Source: Sulfopaludibacter sp963815475
GTDB taxonomy: Bacteria > Acidobacteriota > Terriglobia > Bryobacterales > Bryobacteraceae
Reading direction: 5' to 3'
DNA length: 64,000 nt
NCBI GenBank assembly: GCA_963815475.1
Contig: CAWFHD010000003.1
Coordinates: 2,604,001 to 2,668,000, forward strand
Part shown: in pieces, positions 43,189 through 52,239 of the stretch
Layout: every line of letters begins with the position of its first letter
How positions within the stretch are numbered: the stretch's first letter is position 1
Position numbers and translations under genes: made by a program
Notes under the pieces: model-generated
Seen by the model: only the letters and a program-made list of their open reading frames with translations
The model's database searches: none
Told to the model about the DNA's origin: nothing

Positions 43189-43631
43189 GGATTTACGAAG
43201 AGCTGTTCATCGTGAAGCCCGATGCTCCGGAAGAAGAGTTGGATGCGCTCGTGGAGCAGTTGCGAGCGCAGTTGACCTCAGCCGGTGCAACGGTAGACAA
43301 AATTGACAAATGGGGCAAGCGCCGCCTGGCGTATCGCGTGGATAAGTATCGCGAAGGCTCTTATGTGCTGTTCCAGTTCACGGCGGAACCCGATGTCGTG
43401 AAGGAACTGGAGCGCCGCCTGCGCGTGTCGGACATGGTTTTGAAATTTATTACCGTGCGAATCGACGAGACCTTGAAGCGCCTGGACAAACGGAAGAAAG
43501 AGCGGGACAAGCGGGCTGCCAAACGGGCGGCATCGGCTCCGGCCACACCGGCCCCGGCTCAACCTTCACTGGCGCAGCAAATGACGGAATCGCCGGCCAT
43601 CATGCCGGGTGTTCCGAAGGCGGAGGCATAA
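43185..43631 (+). CDS. rpsF: 30S ribosomal protein S6
   Basis: 148 residues. MRIYEELFIVKPDAPEEELD and KWGKRRLAYRVDKYREGSY are typical of S6. The normal domain ends near residue 100; a Lys/Arg-rich then Pro/Ala-rich extension of about 45 residues follows. It starts within the pth stop and precedes rpsR by 3 bases. Confidence 0.96.
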   Translation: MRIYEELFIVKPDAPEEELDALVEQLRAQLTSAGATVDKIDKWGKRRLAYRVDKYREGSYVLFQFTAEPDVVKELERRLRVSDMVLKFITVRIDETLKRLDKRKKERDKRAAKRAASAPATPAPAQPSLAQQMTESPAIMPGVPKAEA

Positions 43632-43634
43632 CCC

Positions 43635-43934
43635 ATGGCGGAATCCAAAGGTAGACCGGGCAGCGCGGGACAGCGCCCCACTGGCGGCGACAAGGCGGTC
43701 GCTACGCAGAAGAAGCAGTATTTCCGGCGCAAAAAAGTGTGCCGTTTCTGCGTGGAGAAGATCGACGACATCAACTACAAAGACACCAAGATGCTCCACG
43801 CCTTTGTGGCGGAGCGCGGAAAGATCATTCCGCGGCGGATCTCGGGTGTATGCGCCCCGCACCAGCGGCGCCTCACCGACGCTATCAAGAAGGCGCGGAA
43901 CATCGCGCTGCTGCCGTTCGCGGCGCAGTTCTAG
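43635..43934 (+). CDS. rpsR: 30S ribosomal protein S18
   Basis: 99 residues. The core KKVCRFCVEKIDDINYKD, FVAERGKIIPRRISGVCAPH and IKKARNIALLPFAAQF is standard S18. The N-terminal extension of 33 residues is basic. CxxC plus a later Cys suggest a zinc-binding form. It pairs with S6 in the 30S platform and is encoded directly after it. Confidence 0.97.
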   Translation: MAESKGRPGSAGQRPTGGDKAVATQKKQYFRRKKVCRFCVEKIDDINYKDTKMLHAFVAERGKIIPRRISGVCAPHQRRLTDAIKKARNIALLPFAAQF

Positions 43935-43950
43935 GCAGGAGGAAATTGTC

Positions 43951-44397
43951 ATGGAAGTGATACTGAGAGAAGACATCGAAAAATTGGGCAATCGGGGCCA
44001 GGTAGTGAAGGTGGCTCCGGGATACGCCCGCAATTTCCTGCTCCCCAAGAAACTGGCGGTGCTGGCCAACGAGTCGAATAAGAAGATCGTGGAGCAGGAG
44101 CGGCAAGCGCACCTGCGCAAGGAAGCCAAACTCCAGGGTGAGGCACAGGAACTGGCCAAGTTGATGAACGGTGTCACCGTCACCATCAGGCAAAAGGCCG
44201 GCGAGAACGATCAACTGTTCGGTTCGGTGACCTCGAAGGACGTGGCCGATGCATTGGCCGCGGCAAACTACACCATCGACCGCCGCAAGGTGCAATTGGA
44301 CGAGCCCATCAAGTCGCTGGGCGAGTTCAAGGTGCCGGTGCGGCTGCATAAAGACGTGACGGCCGAAATCACAGTGGTCGTCGCAAAAGAAGAGTAG
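43951..44397 (+). CDS. rplI: 50S ribosomal protein L9
   Basis: 148 residues from ATG 43951, with AGGAGG upstream. MEVILREDIEKLGNRGQVVK, GYARNFLLPKKLA and a long connecting helix to the C-terminal domain (QLFGSVTSKDVADAL) are complete. Last gene of the block; a terminator follows 18 bases after the stop. Confidence 0.97.
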   Translation: MEVILREDIEKLGNRGQVVKVAPGYARNFLLPKKLAVLANESNKKIVEQERQAHLRKEAKLQGEAQELAKLMNGVTVTIRQKAGENDQLFGSVTSKDVADALAAANYTIDRRKVQLDEPIKSLGEFKVPVRLHKDVTAEITVVVAKEE

Positions 44398-44415
44398 TTC
44401 TCGTTTCACAACTAG

Positions 44416-44456
44416 ACGCGGGGGCACGAAGAGTTTCTCCGGGCCTCCGCGTTTTT
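44416..44456 (+). terminator. terminator of the ribosomal block
   Basis: A 10-base stem ACGCGGGGGC/GCCTCCGCGT with one G-T wobble and an 18-base loop, followed by TTTTT. The opposite strand carries the end of the converging TonB receptor gene. Confidence 0.8.
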
Positions 44457-44472
44457 GCGTAGTGGGCCGGAA

Positions 44473-47400
44473 CTAGAACCACACGCGCAGAGCGATCTGC
44501 ACCCGGCGTGGTGGCCGGGCGGCGCTCGGCGTATCGAACGCGGCGTTCACCTGCTTACCCGTCGGATCGAATTGCAGCGCTGTGTTCAAACTGCTCCACT
44601 GCGTGTGATTGAACGTGTTGTACGATTCCAGCCGCAACTGACTCTGGACGCGCTCGGTGATCTTGATCTGCCGGTATACCGAGAGGTCCCAGTTATTCGT
44701 GCCGGGGAGATACATCGTGTTGCGGCCCAGGTTGCCCAGTTGCGGCACGGTGCTCTGCACGGTCCACGGCACGTTCGCCTGTCCGAGAGGCTCGGGCGGA
44801 GGCCCAAACCGCAGCGGCAACGGCGCTGTCGGATTGATCACTTCGACTCTCGCGCCGTCCGATGGCGAACCGGTCGGACTGTTGATGCCGCTCACCAGGC
44901 TATACGACGGCGTGACCGGGCCGCCCGTCATCATTCGCATCACGCCCGACAGCGCCCAGTTGTCCGCCACCCAGCCGAGCGGCTTGATGCCGGTCGCCAG
45001 GCCCGGCTTCGGCAGGTTCCAGTAGAAATTGCTCGTGAACACGTTCCGCCGATCAAAGCCCGCCGGACCGTAATCGCGCGAATGAATATTCAGGAACGGG
45101 TCCACCGAGCTGCTGTAGCTGTCCGATGCGTCGAGCACCTTGCTATAGGTGTACGACGCTCCCACATTGATGCCTCTCCCGAGCCTGTGCTGGAAGCTGG
45201 TCAGGAGCGCGTGGTAATTCGAATTGTTGGCGAACTCGTACAGGTAGATATCGCCGAGCCCCTGGTACGGCCGTAGGAAATTGGTCGGCAGCGCGCTGCT
45301 GGTAGTGGTTGGGTCGCGATTGCCGGGGTTCACATTGACGAAGTCGGCGCCCAGCGGCACAGCGTTGATATTCCGCTCCCACAGCAGATGCCGCCCCAGC
45401 GATCCCGAGTATCCTACGCGAATGATGTCGTTCCTGCCGAGCTGCCGCTGGATATCCAGATTGAAGTTGTAGACCACCTGCTGGTGACCCTTGCCGGCCA
45501 GCGAATAGACCGTGCCGGTGGGCGCCAGGAAGCCGGAGCTGGCCGTAGTGGCGATATCCGCGAACGAGCCATAATACTGCGTCGGCGAATAGAAGGCCGG
45601 CGGCCCGAGCAGATTCATCACTGGATTGCCTTCAATGCGATCGATGTATACGCCACCGCCGCCGCGAATCGCCGTCTTGCCGTTGCCGAACGGATCCCAC
45701 GCGAAGCCGAAGCGCGGGCCCACACCCACAGGTGGAACCGTGAAGAGTCCCGGCGGCACGCCGTTCTTCCCGCCCACGAGCATGCCGTTCGCCGGATCTC
45801 CAATGCCCGGAGCGAAGGCGCCGATCAATCCGGACGAGTAAGTCTGCCCGGTGATCGGATTCTGCGCCACTTTCACGCCATTGACCGTCGCCGGCCGCAG
45901 CAGCACTGGTGCGTTGGCCGGATTGTAGGCGGCCATGGAGAACGAGGCCAACTGATGCCGGGCATCATACTGCGGCTGATCGTGATAGAAGCGGACGCCG
46001 TAGTCCAACGATAAGTTGGAGCGCACGTGCCAGGTATCCTGAATGAACCATTCCGTATTGGTGTACTTGTAATTCCCTTGTGGCCTTCCCGTGGATTCGG
46101 CGTAGCTGTCGTAATTCCCCAGCAAGGCCGTGCCGTACGGCTCATTCGTATCGAGCGCGTTGTTGCCGTCCTGGTTGAAGCTGATGCTACCGCGGGTGAA
46201 TGCGTTGGCGCTTTGGATCTTCTGCGTGTGCTCGAAGTAGAGGCCCACTTTCAAGCTGTGCGTCCCCCAGACTTTGCTCACATTGTCGATGAAGCTGTAG
46301 ATGGTGTTCTGGTTGAAGTAAGGAGTGCCGTCACTCATTGAAGGATTGGCGTAGTTCTGAATCCCGCTGAACGTCATGTCCGGGATGGCGTTCAATACAT
46401 TGAGCGAAGGATTGCGCTGCGGAATCGTGATGCCGAGCGCCGTGCGGTCCACCAGGCTGGGATTGAGCGGCGCATACGTCAGAGTATTCTGACTCACCGC
46501 GACGGAAGCTTCGTTGAACATAGTCGGCGAGATGGTGTTGGTGGAGCGCAACGTTGCCAGGCGCCCAGGCTGTTGGTAAGAGATGGGCGAAAGCGGGAAG
46601 TTGAGCGATCCCGCCACCCAACCGGCGGCAGTGGCCGCGTAGGGCACGTCCTGGCTATCCGCGTTGTTACTCAAGCTGAGAGCCAACTGCCAGTTCTGCT
46701 TCGGCGAGTAATCGATGCGCGCGGTCTCCGTGCGGCGCGGGTAGGGTTCCGACATGTTCGCGTAGTAATTCCACTGATACCGGTTCGACGGGTTGGGGTC
46801 CGTGAAATTCGGCAGCGGGAACATGTTGAGGATCGCCTGCCCGATCGGGTTGATGCGTGATGGTGGAATGATATTGCCCGGAAACTGCGCTTTGTTGTTG
46901 AGGGGATCGTTGACGTGAAAGCCTCCAGCTGCGCCGCTGGTGGTGTAGGATTGCGAGAAATTGCCCTGGCGCTCGAGGGCAGTCGGCACCGTCTTCTCTT
47001 CCACACCATAGGTAGGAATCTGGCGCTGAAACTCCTGGCTGAAGAAGAAGAATAGCTTGTTGCGCAGGCTGTGGACCTTGGGCAAAATCACCGGCCCATC
47101 GATGGTGTAGCTCCCGATGTTATAGCGATACTTCGCGATGGGCCGCCCCGCCTCATTGGAAAAGAAATCGTTGGCGTTCAGATCTTCGTTGCGGAAGTAA
47201 TACGATGCCATGCCGTGGAACTGCGTAGTGCCGCCCTTGGTGATGACGTTGATGGAAGATGGATTCCGCCCGTTCTCCGCCGAGTAGGCCGACAATAGCA
47301 CCTTCACCTCGGCCACCGAATCCATGGAGGGCATGCTGTGCACCGAGGTGTTGGATCCGGTATCCAGATTCGTCACTCCATCCACAGTCATGTTCTTCTG

Positions 47401-47949
47401 ATCGTTGCGGCCTCCCATGATGTAGATTCCGGAGATGCTGGTGGGGCTTGGTGAGTCGCGGCCATCGGTGGTGTCCACTACGCCGGCCATCAGGCTGACG
47501 GCGTCGAAGAGATCCCGGCCGCGCAGCGCGATCTCATCGAGTTGTTGCCCGGTCAGCGTCCCCGAGCGCTCGCCCGTGGCGAGTTCCACCGAGACCGCCT
47601 CCGCCGTGACCGTGACTGACTCCGAAACCTTGCCAATCTCCAACTTGATTTGCCCGAGCGACCTTTGCTCATCGGCACTGATCGCGATTCGATTCTCGCG
47701 ATAGGTCTTGAATCCGGGAGCTTCAATGCTCAGGGTGAACGTGGACGGCGTCAAATCGGGGAATGAGAAGAAACCGTCGCTGGTGGTAAGAACGGTTCGA
47801 ACGAAGCCATTGTCTTCCGCGGTCAGTGTCACCTTCACGTGCGGGATAACTGCCCCTGCCGCATCATGGACCGTGCCCGAAAGCGCACAGGAAGTGTTCT
47901 GGGCCAGCATCACGGCCGGTAAGAACAAGAGTAAGAGCAGACGTCGCAT
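44473..47949 (-). CDS. Oar-like TonB-dependent outer-membrane receptor
   Basis: 1158 residues. A signal peptide (LLLLLFLPAVMLAQ) is followed by a carboxypeptidase-regulatory-like domain (SGTVHDAAGAVIPHVKVTL, about 22-105), a plug domain (GQQLDEIALRGRDLFDAV to about 250) and a large barrel that ends in the aromatic signal LRVWF. A repeated MxGGRNDQKNMTVDGVTN-type segment in the plug is typical of acidobacterial Oar receptors, which bring carbohydrates or other large molecules across the outer membrane. Substrate unknown. Convergent with rplI and divergent from the TPR gene. Confidence 0.92.
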   Translation of the reverse strand: MRRLLLLLFLPAVMLAQNTSCALSGTVHDAAGAVIPHVKVTLTAEDNGFVRTVLTTSDGFFSFPDLTPSTFTLSIEAPGFKTYRENRIAISADEQRSLGQIKLEIGKVSESVTVTAEAVSVELATGERSGTLTGQQLDEIALRGRDLFDAVSLMAGVVDTTDGRDSPSPTSISGIYIMGGRNDQKNMTVDGVTNLDTGSNTSVHSMPSMDSVAEVKVLLSAYSAENGRNPSSINVITKGGTTQFHGMASYYFRNEDLNANDFFSNEAGRPIAKYRYNIGSYTIDGPVILPKVHSLRNKLFFFFSQEFQRQIPTYGVEEKTVPTALERQGNFSQSYTTSGAAGGFHVNDPLNNKAQFPGNIIPPSRINPIGQAILNMFPLPNFTDPNPSNRYQWNYYANMSEPYPRRTETARIDYSPKQNWQLALSLSNNADSQDVPYAATAAGWVAGSLNFPLSPISYQQPGRLATLRSTNTISPTMFNEASVAVSQNTLTYAPLNPSLVDRTALGITIPQRNPSLNVLNAIPDMTFSGIQNYANPSMSDGTPYFNQNTIYSFIDNVSKVWGTHSLKVGLYFEHTQKIQSANAFTRGSISFNQDGNNALDTNEPYGTALLGNYDSYAESTGRPQGNYKYTNTEWFIQDTWHVRSNLSLDYGVRFYHDQPQYDARHQLASFSMAAYNPANAPVLLRPATVNGVKVAQNPITGQTYSSGLIGAFAPGIGDPANGMLVGGKNGVPPGLFTVPPVGVGPRFGFAWDPFGNGKTAIRGGGGVYIDRIEGNPVMNLLGPPAFYSPTQYYGSFADIATTASSGFLAPTGTVYSLAGKGHQQVVYNFNLDIQRQLGRNDIIRVGYSGSLGRHLLWERNINAVPLGADFVNVNPGNRDPTTTSSALPTNFLRPYQGLGDIYLYEFANNSNYHALLTSFQHRLGRGINVGASYTYSKVLDASDSYSSSVDPFLNIHSRDYGPAGFDRRNVFTSNFYWNLPKPGLATGIKPLGWVADNWALSGVMRMMTGGPVTPSYSLVSGINSPTGSPSDGARVEVINPTAPLPLRFGPPPEPLGQANVPWTVQSTVPQLGNLGRNTMYLPGTNNWDLSVYRQIKITERVQSQLRLESYNTFNHTQWSSLNTALQFDPTGKQVNAAFDTPSAARPPRRVQIALRVWF

Positions 47950-48056
47950 GGTCTAACCTCCGTACAGTGGATTGGAAGGGTTATCTCATGGGCCAACTAT
48001 CGAAGTCAAGCAAAGACCTCGAATGAGGCTTTGACGTGGTATGCTTTCGTCCACCG

Positions 48057-48939
48057 ATGCTTCCGATTCTGACCGCATTGGCGATGCAGCCCGATCCGGC
48101 CGTTCTGCGCCGTATTTTCGAGGACGCGTTGGCTCGCCGCGAGCAGCAATACGGCGTCGGGGATGCCCGGACCGCACAGGCCGCTCGCGACCTGGGGATG
48201 TTCCTGGGGCGTCAGGGCGATACGCGCGCCGCACGCACAGCCTTACTGGAAGCGGTGCGCGTAGATGAAGCAGCCTTCGGCCCGGCCGCCGCGCAAACGC
48301 TTGCTGACGTCGCGGAACTTGCGGCGGTGTACCCTCCGACAGAAGCCGCCCCGCTCTGGAGTCGCGCCGCCGAATCGGCCGATGCAAAAACTGCCGCGCG
48401 CGCTCTCATCGCATTGGGCGAGGCACAGGCTAGCGCCGGCGATCACCCGGGCGCCTCCGGGTACTATCGCCGCGCCCTCGCGAAACAGGAGATCGCCACT
48501 GGCCGCGACAGCGAACCGGTCGCGGTGTGCTTGAATGCGCTCGCCCCTATGGTGGAAGCGAAAGACGGGATCACGCTGCTCGAGCGCGCCATTGCCATCG
48601 ACCGGCGTGTGCTGGGCGCACGCCATCCCCAAACCGCCACCACTGAGGCCAACCTCGCCGGCCTGCTGGTGAACGCCCGCCGCAACGACGAGGCCGTCCG
48701 CGCCGCCTCCGACGCGCTTTCCATTTTTCAGGAAACGCTCGGCCCCGATCATCCGCGCTGCGCGGTGACGGCCGGGATCCTCGCTTTCGCGCTCGAATCC
48801 ACGGGCCAGATCGCACAGGCCGAGAAGATGTACCGGCTGGCAGTATCCATCGACGAGCATGCCTATGGCGCACAGGACCCGCGCACTGCTGGCCGACCGG
48901 CAAGCCCTGGCGGAATTTCTGCGCGCCACCCGCCGTTAG
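48057..48939 (+). pseudogene. TPR protein with a frameshift near the C-terminus
   Basis: Residues from ATG 48057 run through several tetratricopeptide-like repeats (RREQQYGVGDARTAQAARDL, YRRALAKQEIATG, ERAIAIDRRVLGARHPQTAT, ALSIFQETLGPDHPRCAVTA) of the kinesin light chain type. After DPRT near 48886 the frame turns into the antisense of the next gene and runs on to 49337. In the neighbouring frame the expected end LLADRQALAEFLRATRR and a stop (48937-48939) follow at once. A one-base shift at about 48886 therefore separates body and tail. With it corrected, the protein has about 293 residues. Confidence 0.7.
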
Positions 48940-49814
48940 TGTCGCACTGGCGTCAGTGGGTCGGTCGCCGTGTAGACGGCGATTCGATGATTGGCGAATG
49001 CGAGATTCGGCTGAGGCTTCACTGCAGGCATGTGACATTCGGCGCACGCGCGCCTCGTCACCGGCTTGCTGTGCTTTGGCGCAGCGTGGCACTTGGAGCA
49101 CGCGCCATCGTACGCTGCCAGGTTACGCTGCAACGGCGCGTGCGGCGAATGACAGGTAAGGCAGGTCAGCCGCCCTGCGCTGCGTTGGAAACAGGCGCTG
49201 GCAGCCAGTACCAGCGGCTGATGCCGCGCGTTCCAGGGATTGCGCAAATCGGGCGTATCGTCCGCGCCCGCCGGCATTCGATGGCAGTTGCCGCACAGTT
49301 CGTTCAGTTCCACGGCGGAGAGACGTCCCGGATTTAGCAGGTGAGTGCGCGCCGGATCGCGCGCATGCGCCGCGCCTGGACCGTGGCAGGCTTCGCAGCG
49401 CACGCCGAGTTCGTGCGGCATGATCGCCTCATCCGCGGCCAGTGAGATGGGTCCGGTGGAGTGGCATGAGAAGCAGCGCAGCATTCCGGCCGCCGGGTCG
49501 AAGATGCGATAGCGAGTGCCGGCAGCGCTCGCCGCGCCCGGTGTCCGCGCATACCCGTTGAGCCTGGCGTACCAACTTTGCCCTTCTTCCAGGTAGTTAC
49601 CGGCATCCAGCCGCCGCACAAAGGTGATGGCCTGCTCTCCCGCGCCGAAAGCCCATTCACCGGGCTGCGCCGGTTTTGACCGCGCAATCGACCGTGCATG
49701 TCCGCTCTCCGTTTGCGACGCAAACTCCGCCGCGTGGCACTTACCGCAAGCCGCCGCCCCTACATAGTCGGAAGCTGAAGCGATCGCCAGCAAAATCGGA
49801 AACGGAAGGGCCAT
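48936..49814 (-). CDS. multihaem c-type cytochrome (seven CxxCH)
   Basis: 292 residues with a signal peptide (ALPFPILLAIASAS). Seven haem sites are visible in order: CGKCH, CFSCH, CEACH, CGNCH, CLTCH, CSKCH, CAECH. Segments such as CEACHGPGAAH match the cytochrome c554/NapC-related 'doubled CXXCH' families. It would be periplasmic and carry electrons. It is on the same strand and just downstream (37 bases) of the oxalate decarboxylase-like gene, so it may accept electrons from the formate dehydrogenase of this cluster. That link is inference. Confidence 0.9.
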   Translation of the reverse strand: MALPFPILLAIASASDYVGAAACGKCHAAEFASQTESGHARSIARSKPAQPGEWAFGAGEQAITFVRRLDAGNYLEEGQSWYARLNGYARTPGAASAAGTRYRIFDPAAGMLRCFSCHSTGPISLAADEAIMPHELGVRCEACHGPGAAHARDPARTHLLNPGRLSAVELNELCGNCHRMPAGADDTPDLRNPWNARHQPLVLAASACFQRSAGRLTCLTCHSPHAPLQRNLAAYDGACSKCHAAPKHSKPVTRRACAECHMPAVKPQPNLAFANHRIAVYTATDPLTPVRH

Positions 49815-49851
49815 CGGAGATTATCTTCGTGGCGCGTCATCTAAGCTGCGC

Positions 49852-51006
49852 CTATCCCTTCACAATCCCGCCACTCTTCTTTGGCAACTGATCCACCAGA
49901 CTTCTCGGCATGCTGAAATTGTCTTCCAGCAAGCCAGCCGGGTTCGCGCCTAGCCATGCCGACAGGGAAATCTCCTGATAAACGCCGCTGTTGAACAGGA
50001 CCAGGATCCGCGTATCGTCGCCTCCCACCTGCTCCACGTAGTGCCCGTATCCCTGAGGGATAAACGCCACATTGCCCGGCCCGAACTCTTCCGTCCGCAC
50101 CCGTCCGTGCGAGCCGAAGATGCCGATGCGGGCGCGGCCGCGCACAAAGTATTGCCATTCGTCGGCATGCGGGTGCCAGTGAAGTTCGCGCAACCCGCCC
50201 GGCTTCAAATCGAGCCGAGCCGCGGTGAGCGTCGTCTGAATGGGAAACTCCTTCGACGAAACAACTCGCTCCTCGCCGCCCGCAAACACAATCGGCTTCT
50301 GGTCGCCCAACCGGTATTTGTGCGTGAGCTGTGAGGCCTTCAACTCGCTATTCCGCAGCCCAGCCACTGGGCTCGCCAGGGTCTGCGGCGGCACTTTGCC
50401 GGTGCCGATGTACACTTCCTTCTTCGGCAGATTCCCCAGGGCGGAAACCGGCATGCCCAGATTGCGGGCCAGAATCTCCGGCGGCAAATGCGCCATCCAG
50501 TCCGTAACGCTGAAGGTGCCGAACTCGGAGAAGTGGCCGTTGTCAAACCCCAACAGGAAATGGCATTCGCCCGGTCCAAGCCCCTGCAGCGCGTGGCCGT
50601 GCCCACGCGGAAAATACCAGGTATCGCCTTCACGGAAATCCGCGATCTCCGCCTCGCCATTGGGCGAAATCACGGTTACGCGGCAGCGGCCTTCCAGCAT
50701 GTAGGCCCACTCCGCGGCCAGCGAATGCCAATGCAGTTCGCGCATGGCCCCCGGTTGCAACCGCATGGAGACGCCTGCGATGCTCTGCGAGATGGGAAAC
50801 TCCGCCACCGTCGCTTCTTTCGCCGATCCGCCTGGGCCCTGCCAGCCGGTCTGGTTTTCGATATCGAATTTGAAATCTGGCAATGCCTTCGACAGTTCTT
50901 CATCCGCCGGGGCCGCCGCCGCGACTCCCGCGGCTACCCCCGCCGCTGCCATACTGCCAAAAAGACGTCTCCTGCTTACCCGATCTGATCCTTCCGATTT
51001 ACCCAT
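49852..51006 (-). CDS. oxalate decarboxylase-like bicupin
   Basis: 384 residues from ATG 51006, with AAGAGGGG upstream. A twin-arginine-like leader (RRRLFGSMAAAGVAAGVAAA) precedes two cupin domains. Each has a manganese site: ELHWHSLAAEWAYMLEG and RGHGHALQG in the first, ELHWHPHADEWQYFVRG and QGYGHYVEQ in the second. The lid of the first domain reads SEFGT where B. subtilis OxdC has SENST; the glutamate needed for decarboxylation is kept. The predicted reaction is oxalate to formate plus CO2. It overlaps the antiporter gene by 8 bases. Confidence 0.9.
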   Translation of the reverse strand: MGKSEGSDRVSRRRLFGSMAAAGVAAGVAAAAPADEELSKALPDFKFDIENQTGWQGPGGSAKEATVAEFPISQSIAGVSMRLQPGAMRELHWHSLAAEWAYMLEGRCRVTVISPNGEAEIADFREGDTWYFPRGHGHALQGLGPGECHFLLGFDNGHFSEFGTFSVTDWMAHLPPEILARNLGMPVSALGNLPKKEVYIGTGKVPPQTLASPVAGLRNSELKASQLTHKYRLGDQKPIVFAGGEERVVSSKEFPIQTTLTAARLDLKPGGLRELHWHPHADEWQYFVRGRARIGIFGSHGRVRTEEFGPGNVAFIPQGYGHYVEQVGGDDTRILVLFNSGVYQEISLSAWLGANPAGLLEDNFSMPRSLVDQLPKKSGGIVKG

Positions 51007-52228
51007 GTTGTACCCCTCTTGAAGGCCGCTTCGCCAGCAGCGGCAAACCAATCGACAGCGTTAGCACAATCGCAATAATGCGGATCGCATCCGTAAAATT
51101 CCCGGTAGTCTCCCTCAGATGCGCCATCAGCAGCGGCGAAGGAATGGCCGCGGCGCCCCATGCCAGCAGGATCCAACCGTAGATGCCGCCCATTTTCCGC
51201 GCGCCGAAGAAATCGGCGGTGAACGAGGGCATAGTCCCGAAACCTCCACCGTAACACAGCCCGATTACCGCTACGGCGGCGGTGAACGTCGCTACCGAAT
51301 CCAGGCGCGGCAGCAGGAAGAAAATCCCCGCCTGGATAGCATACAGCAGCATGTAGACTCGGGCGCGTCCAATATAATCCGAGATCCACGCCCAGAAGAC
51401 GCGGCCCAGCGCATTGCAGATGGAGAGCGCCAGCACGATGCTCGCCGCTTTCACCGCCGTCAGCTTCACCATCTGCTGGCCCATCGGCGATGCCTGGCTG
51501 ATAATCATGATACCCGCCGAGACATTCAGAAACAGCATCAGCCACAACAGCCAGAATTGCGGCGTGCGCAACGCTTCACCCACTTCGAAATCTTCGGTTC
51601 CCGCCGCCCTCGCCACCGCCGTCCGCGGCTCCCATCCCTGCGGACGCCATCCGGCGGGAGGGTTGGAGAATGCCTGCGCCGAGGCCACTACCAGAATCAG
51701 GTACGCGATGCCGAAGACCAGAAACGTTTGCGGGATGCCGGCGGTGATAATCTGATGCGGTGCGATCAGGCTCATGATCACCGCGCCCGCCCCGTAGCCC
51801 ATTACAGCCACACCAGTCATCAGGCCGCGTCGGTCAGGAAACCATTTGGTCATCAGCGCGACGGGACAAATGTAACCCATCCCCATCCCGAGCCCGGAAA
51901 TCACACCGTACCCGAGGTAGAGGCCGACGAGCGAATGCTGGCCGACGGCGAACGATGCCACAATATATCCTGCGCCGTAAAGCACACCCGCCACGCTGGC
52001 CACCAACCGCGGCCCCACGTGGTCCTGCCACATGCCGCCCACAATCGTTCCGATACCCAACACCGCCAGCGCCAGGGTAAACGTCAAGGTCACCTGGGTG
52101 CGCGTCCAGTGCTCCCCCGCGATCAGAGGGTTTACGAAGACGCTCCACCCATACACCGCCCCCAGGCAAATCTGCATCACTACGGCCGCAGCGGCGATCG
52201 CCCATCTGTTAGCTAGCTTGGATTCCAT
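50999..52228 (-). CDS. MFS transporter, oxalate/formate antiporter family
   Basis: 409 residues with 12 membrane helices. RWAIAAAAVVMQICLGAVYG (opening) with WSVFVNPL, then GMGYICPVALMTKWFPDRRG and GWRPQGWEP, match the OFA family (OxlT-like). Oxalate in, formate out would create a proton gradient when coupled to the decarboxylase encoded next. The start has GAGGAG upstream. Other OFA members carry lactate or pyruvate; the neighbours make oxalate likely here. Confidence 0.9.
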   Translation of the reverse strand: MESKLANRWAIAAAAVVMQICLGAVYGWSVFVNPLIAGEHWTRTQVTLTFTLALAVLGIGTIVGGMWQDHVGPRLVASVAGVLYGAGYIVASFAVGQHSLVGLYLGYGVISGLGMGMGYICPVALMTKWFPDRRGLMTGVAVMGYGAGAVIMSLIAPHQIITAGIPQTFLVFGIAYLILVVASAQAFSNPPAGWRPQGWEPRTAVARAAGTEDFEVGEALRTPQFWLLWLMLFLNVSAGIMIISQASPMGQQMVKLTAVKAASIVLALSICNALGRVFWAWISDYIGRARVYMLLYAIQAGIFFLLPRLDSVATFTAAVAVIGLCYGGGFGTMPSFTADFFGARKMGGIYGWILLAWGAAAIPSPLLMAHLRETTGNFTDAIRIIAIVLTLSIGLPLLAKRPSRGVQHG

Positions 52229-52239
52229 CGCTCTCCTCG

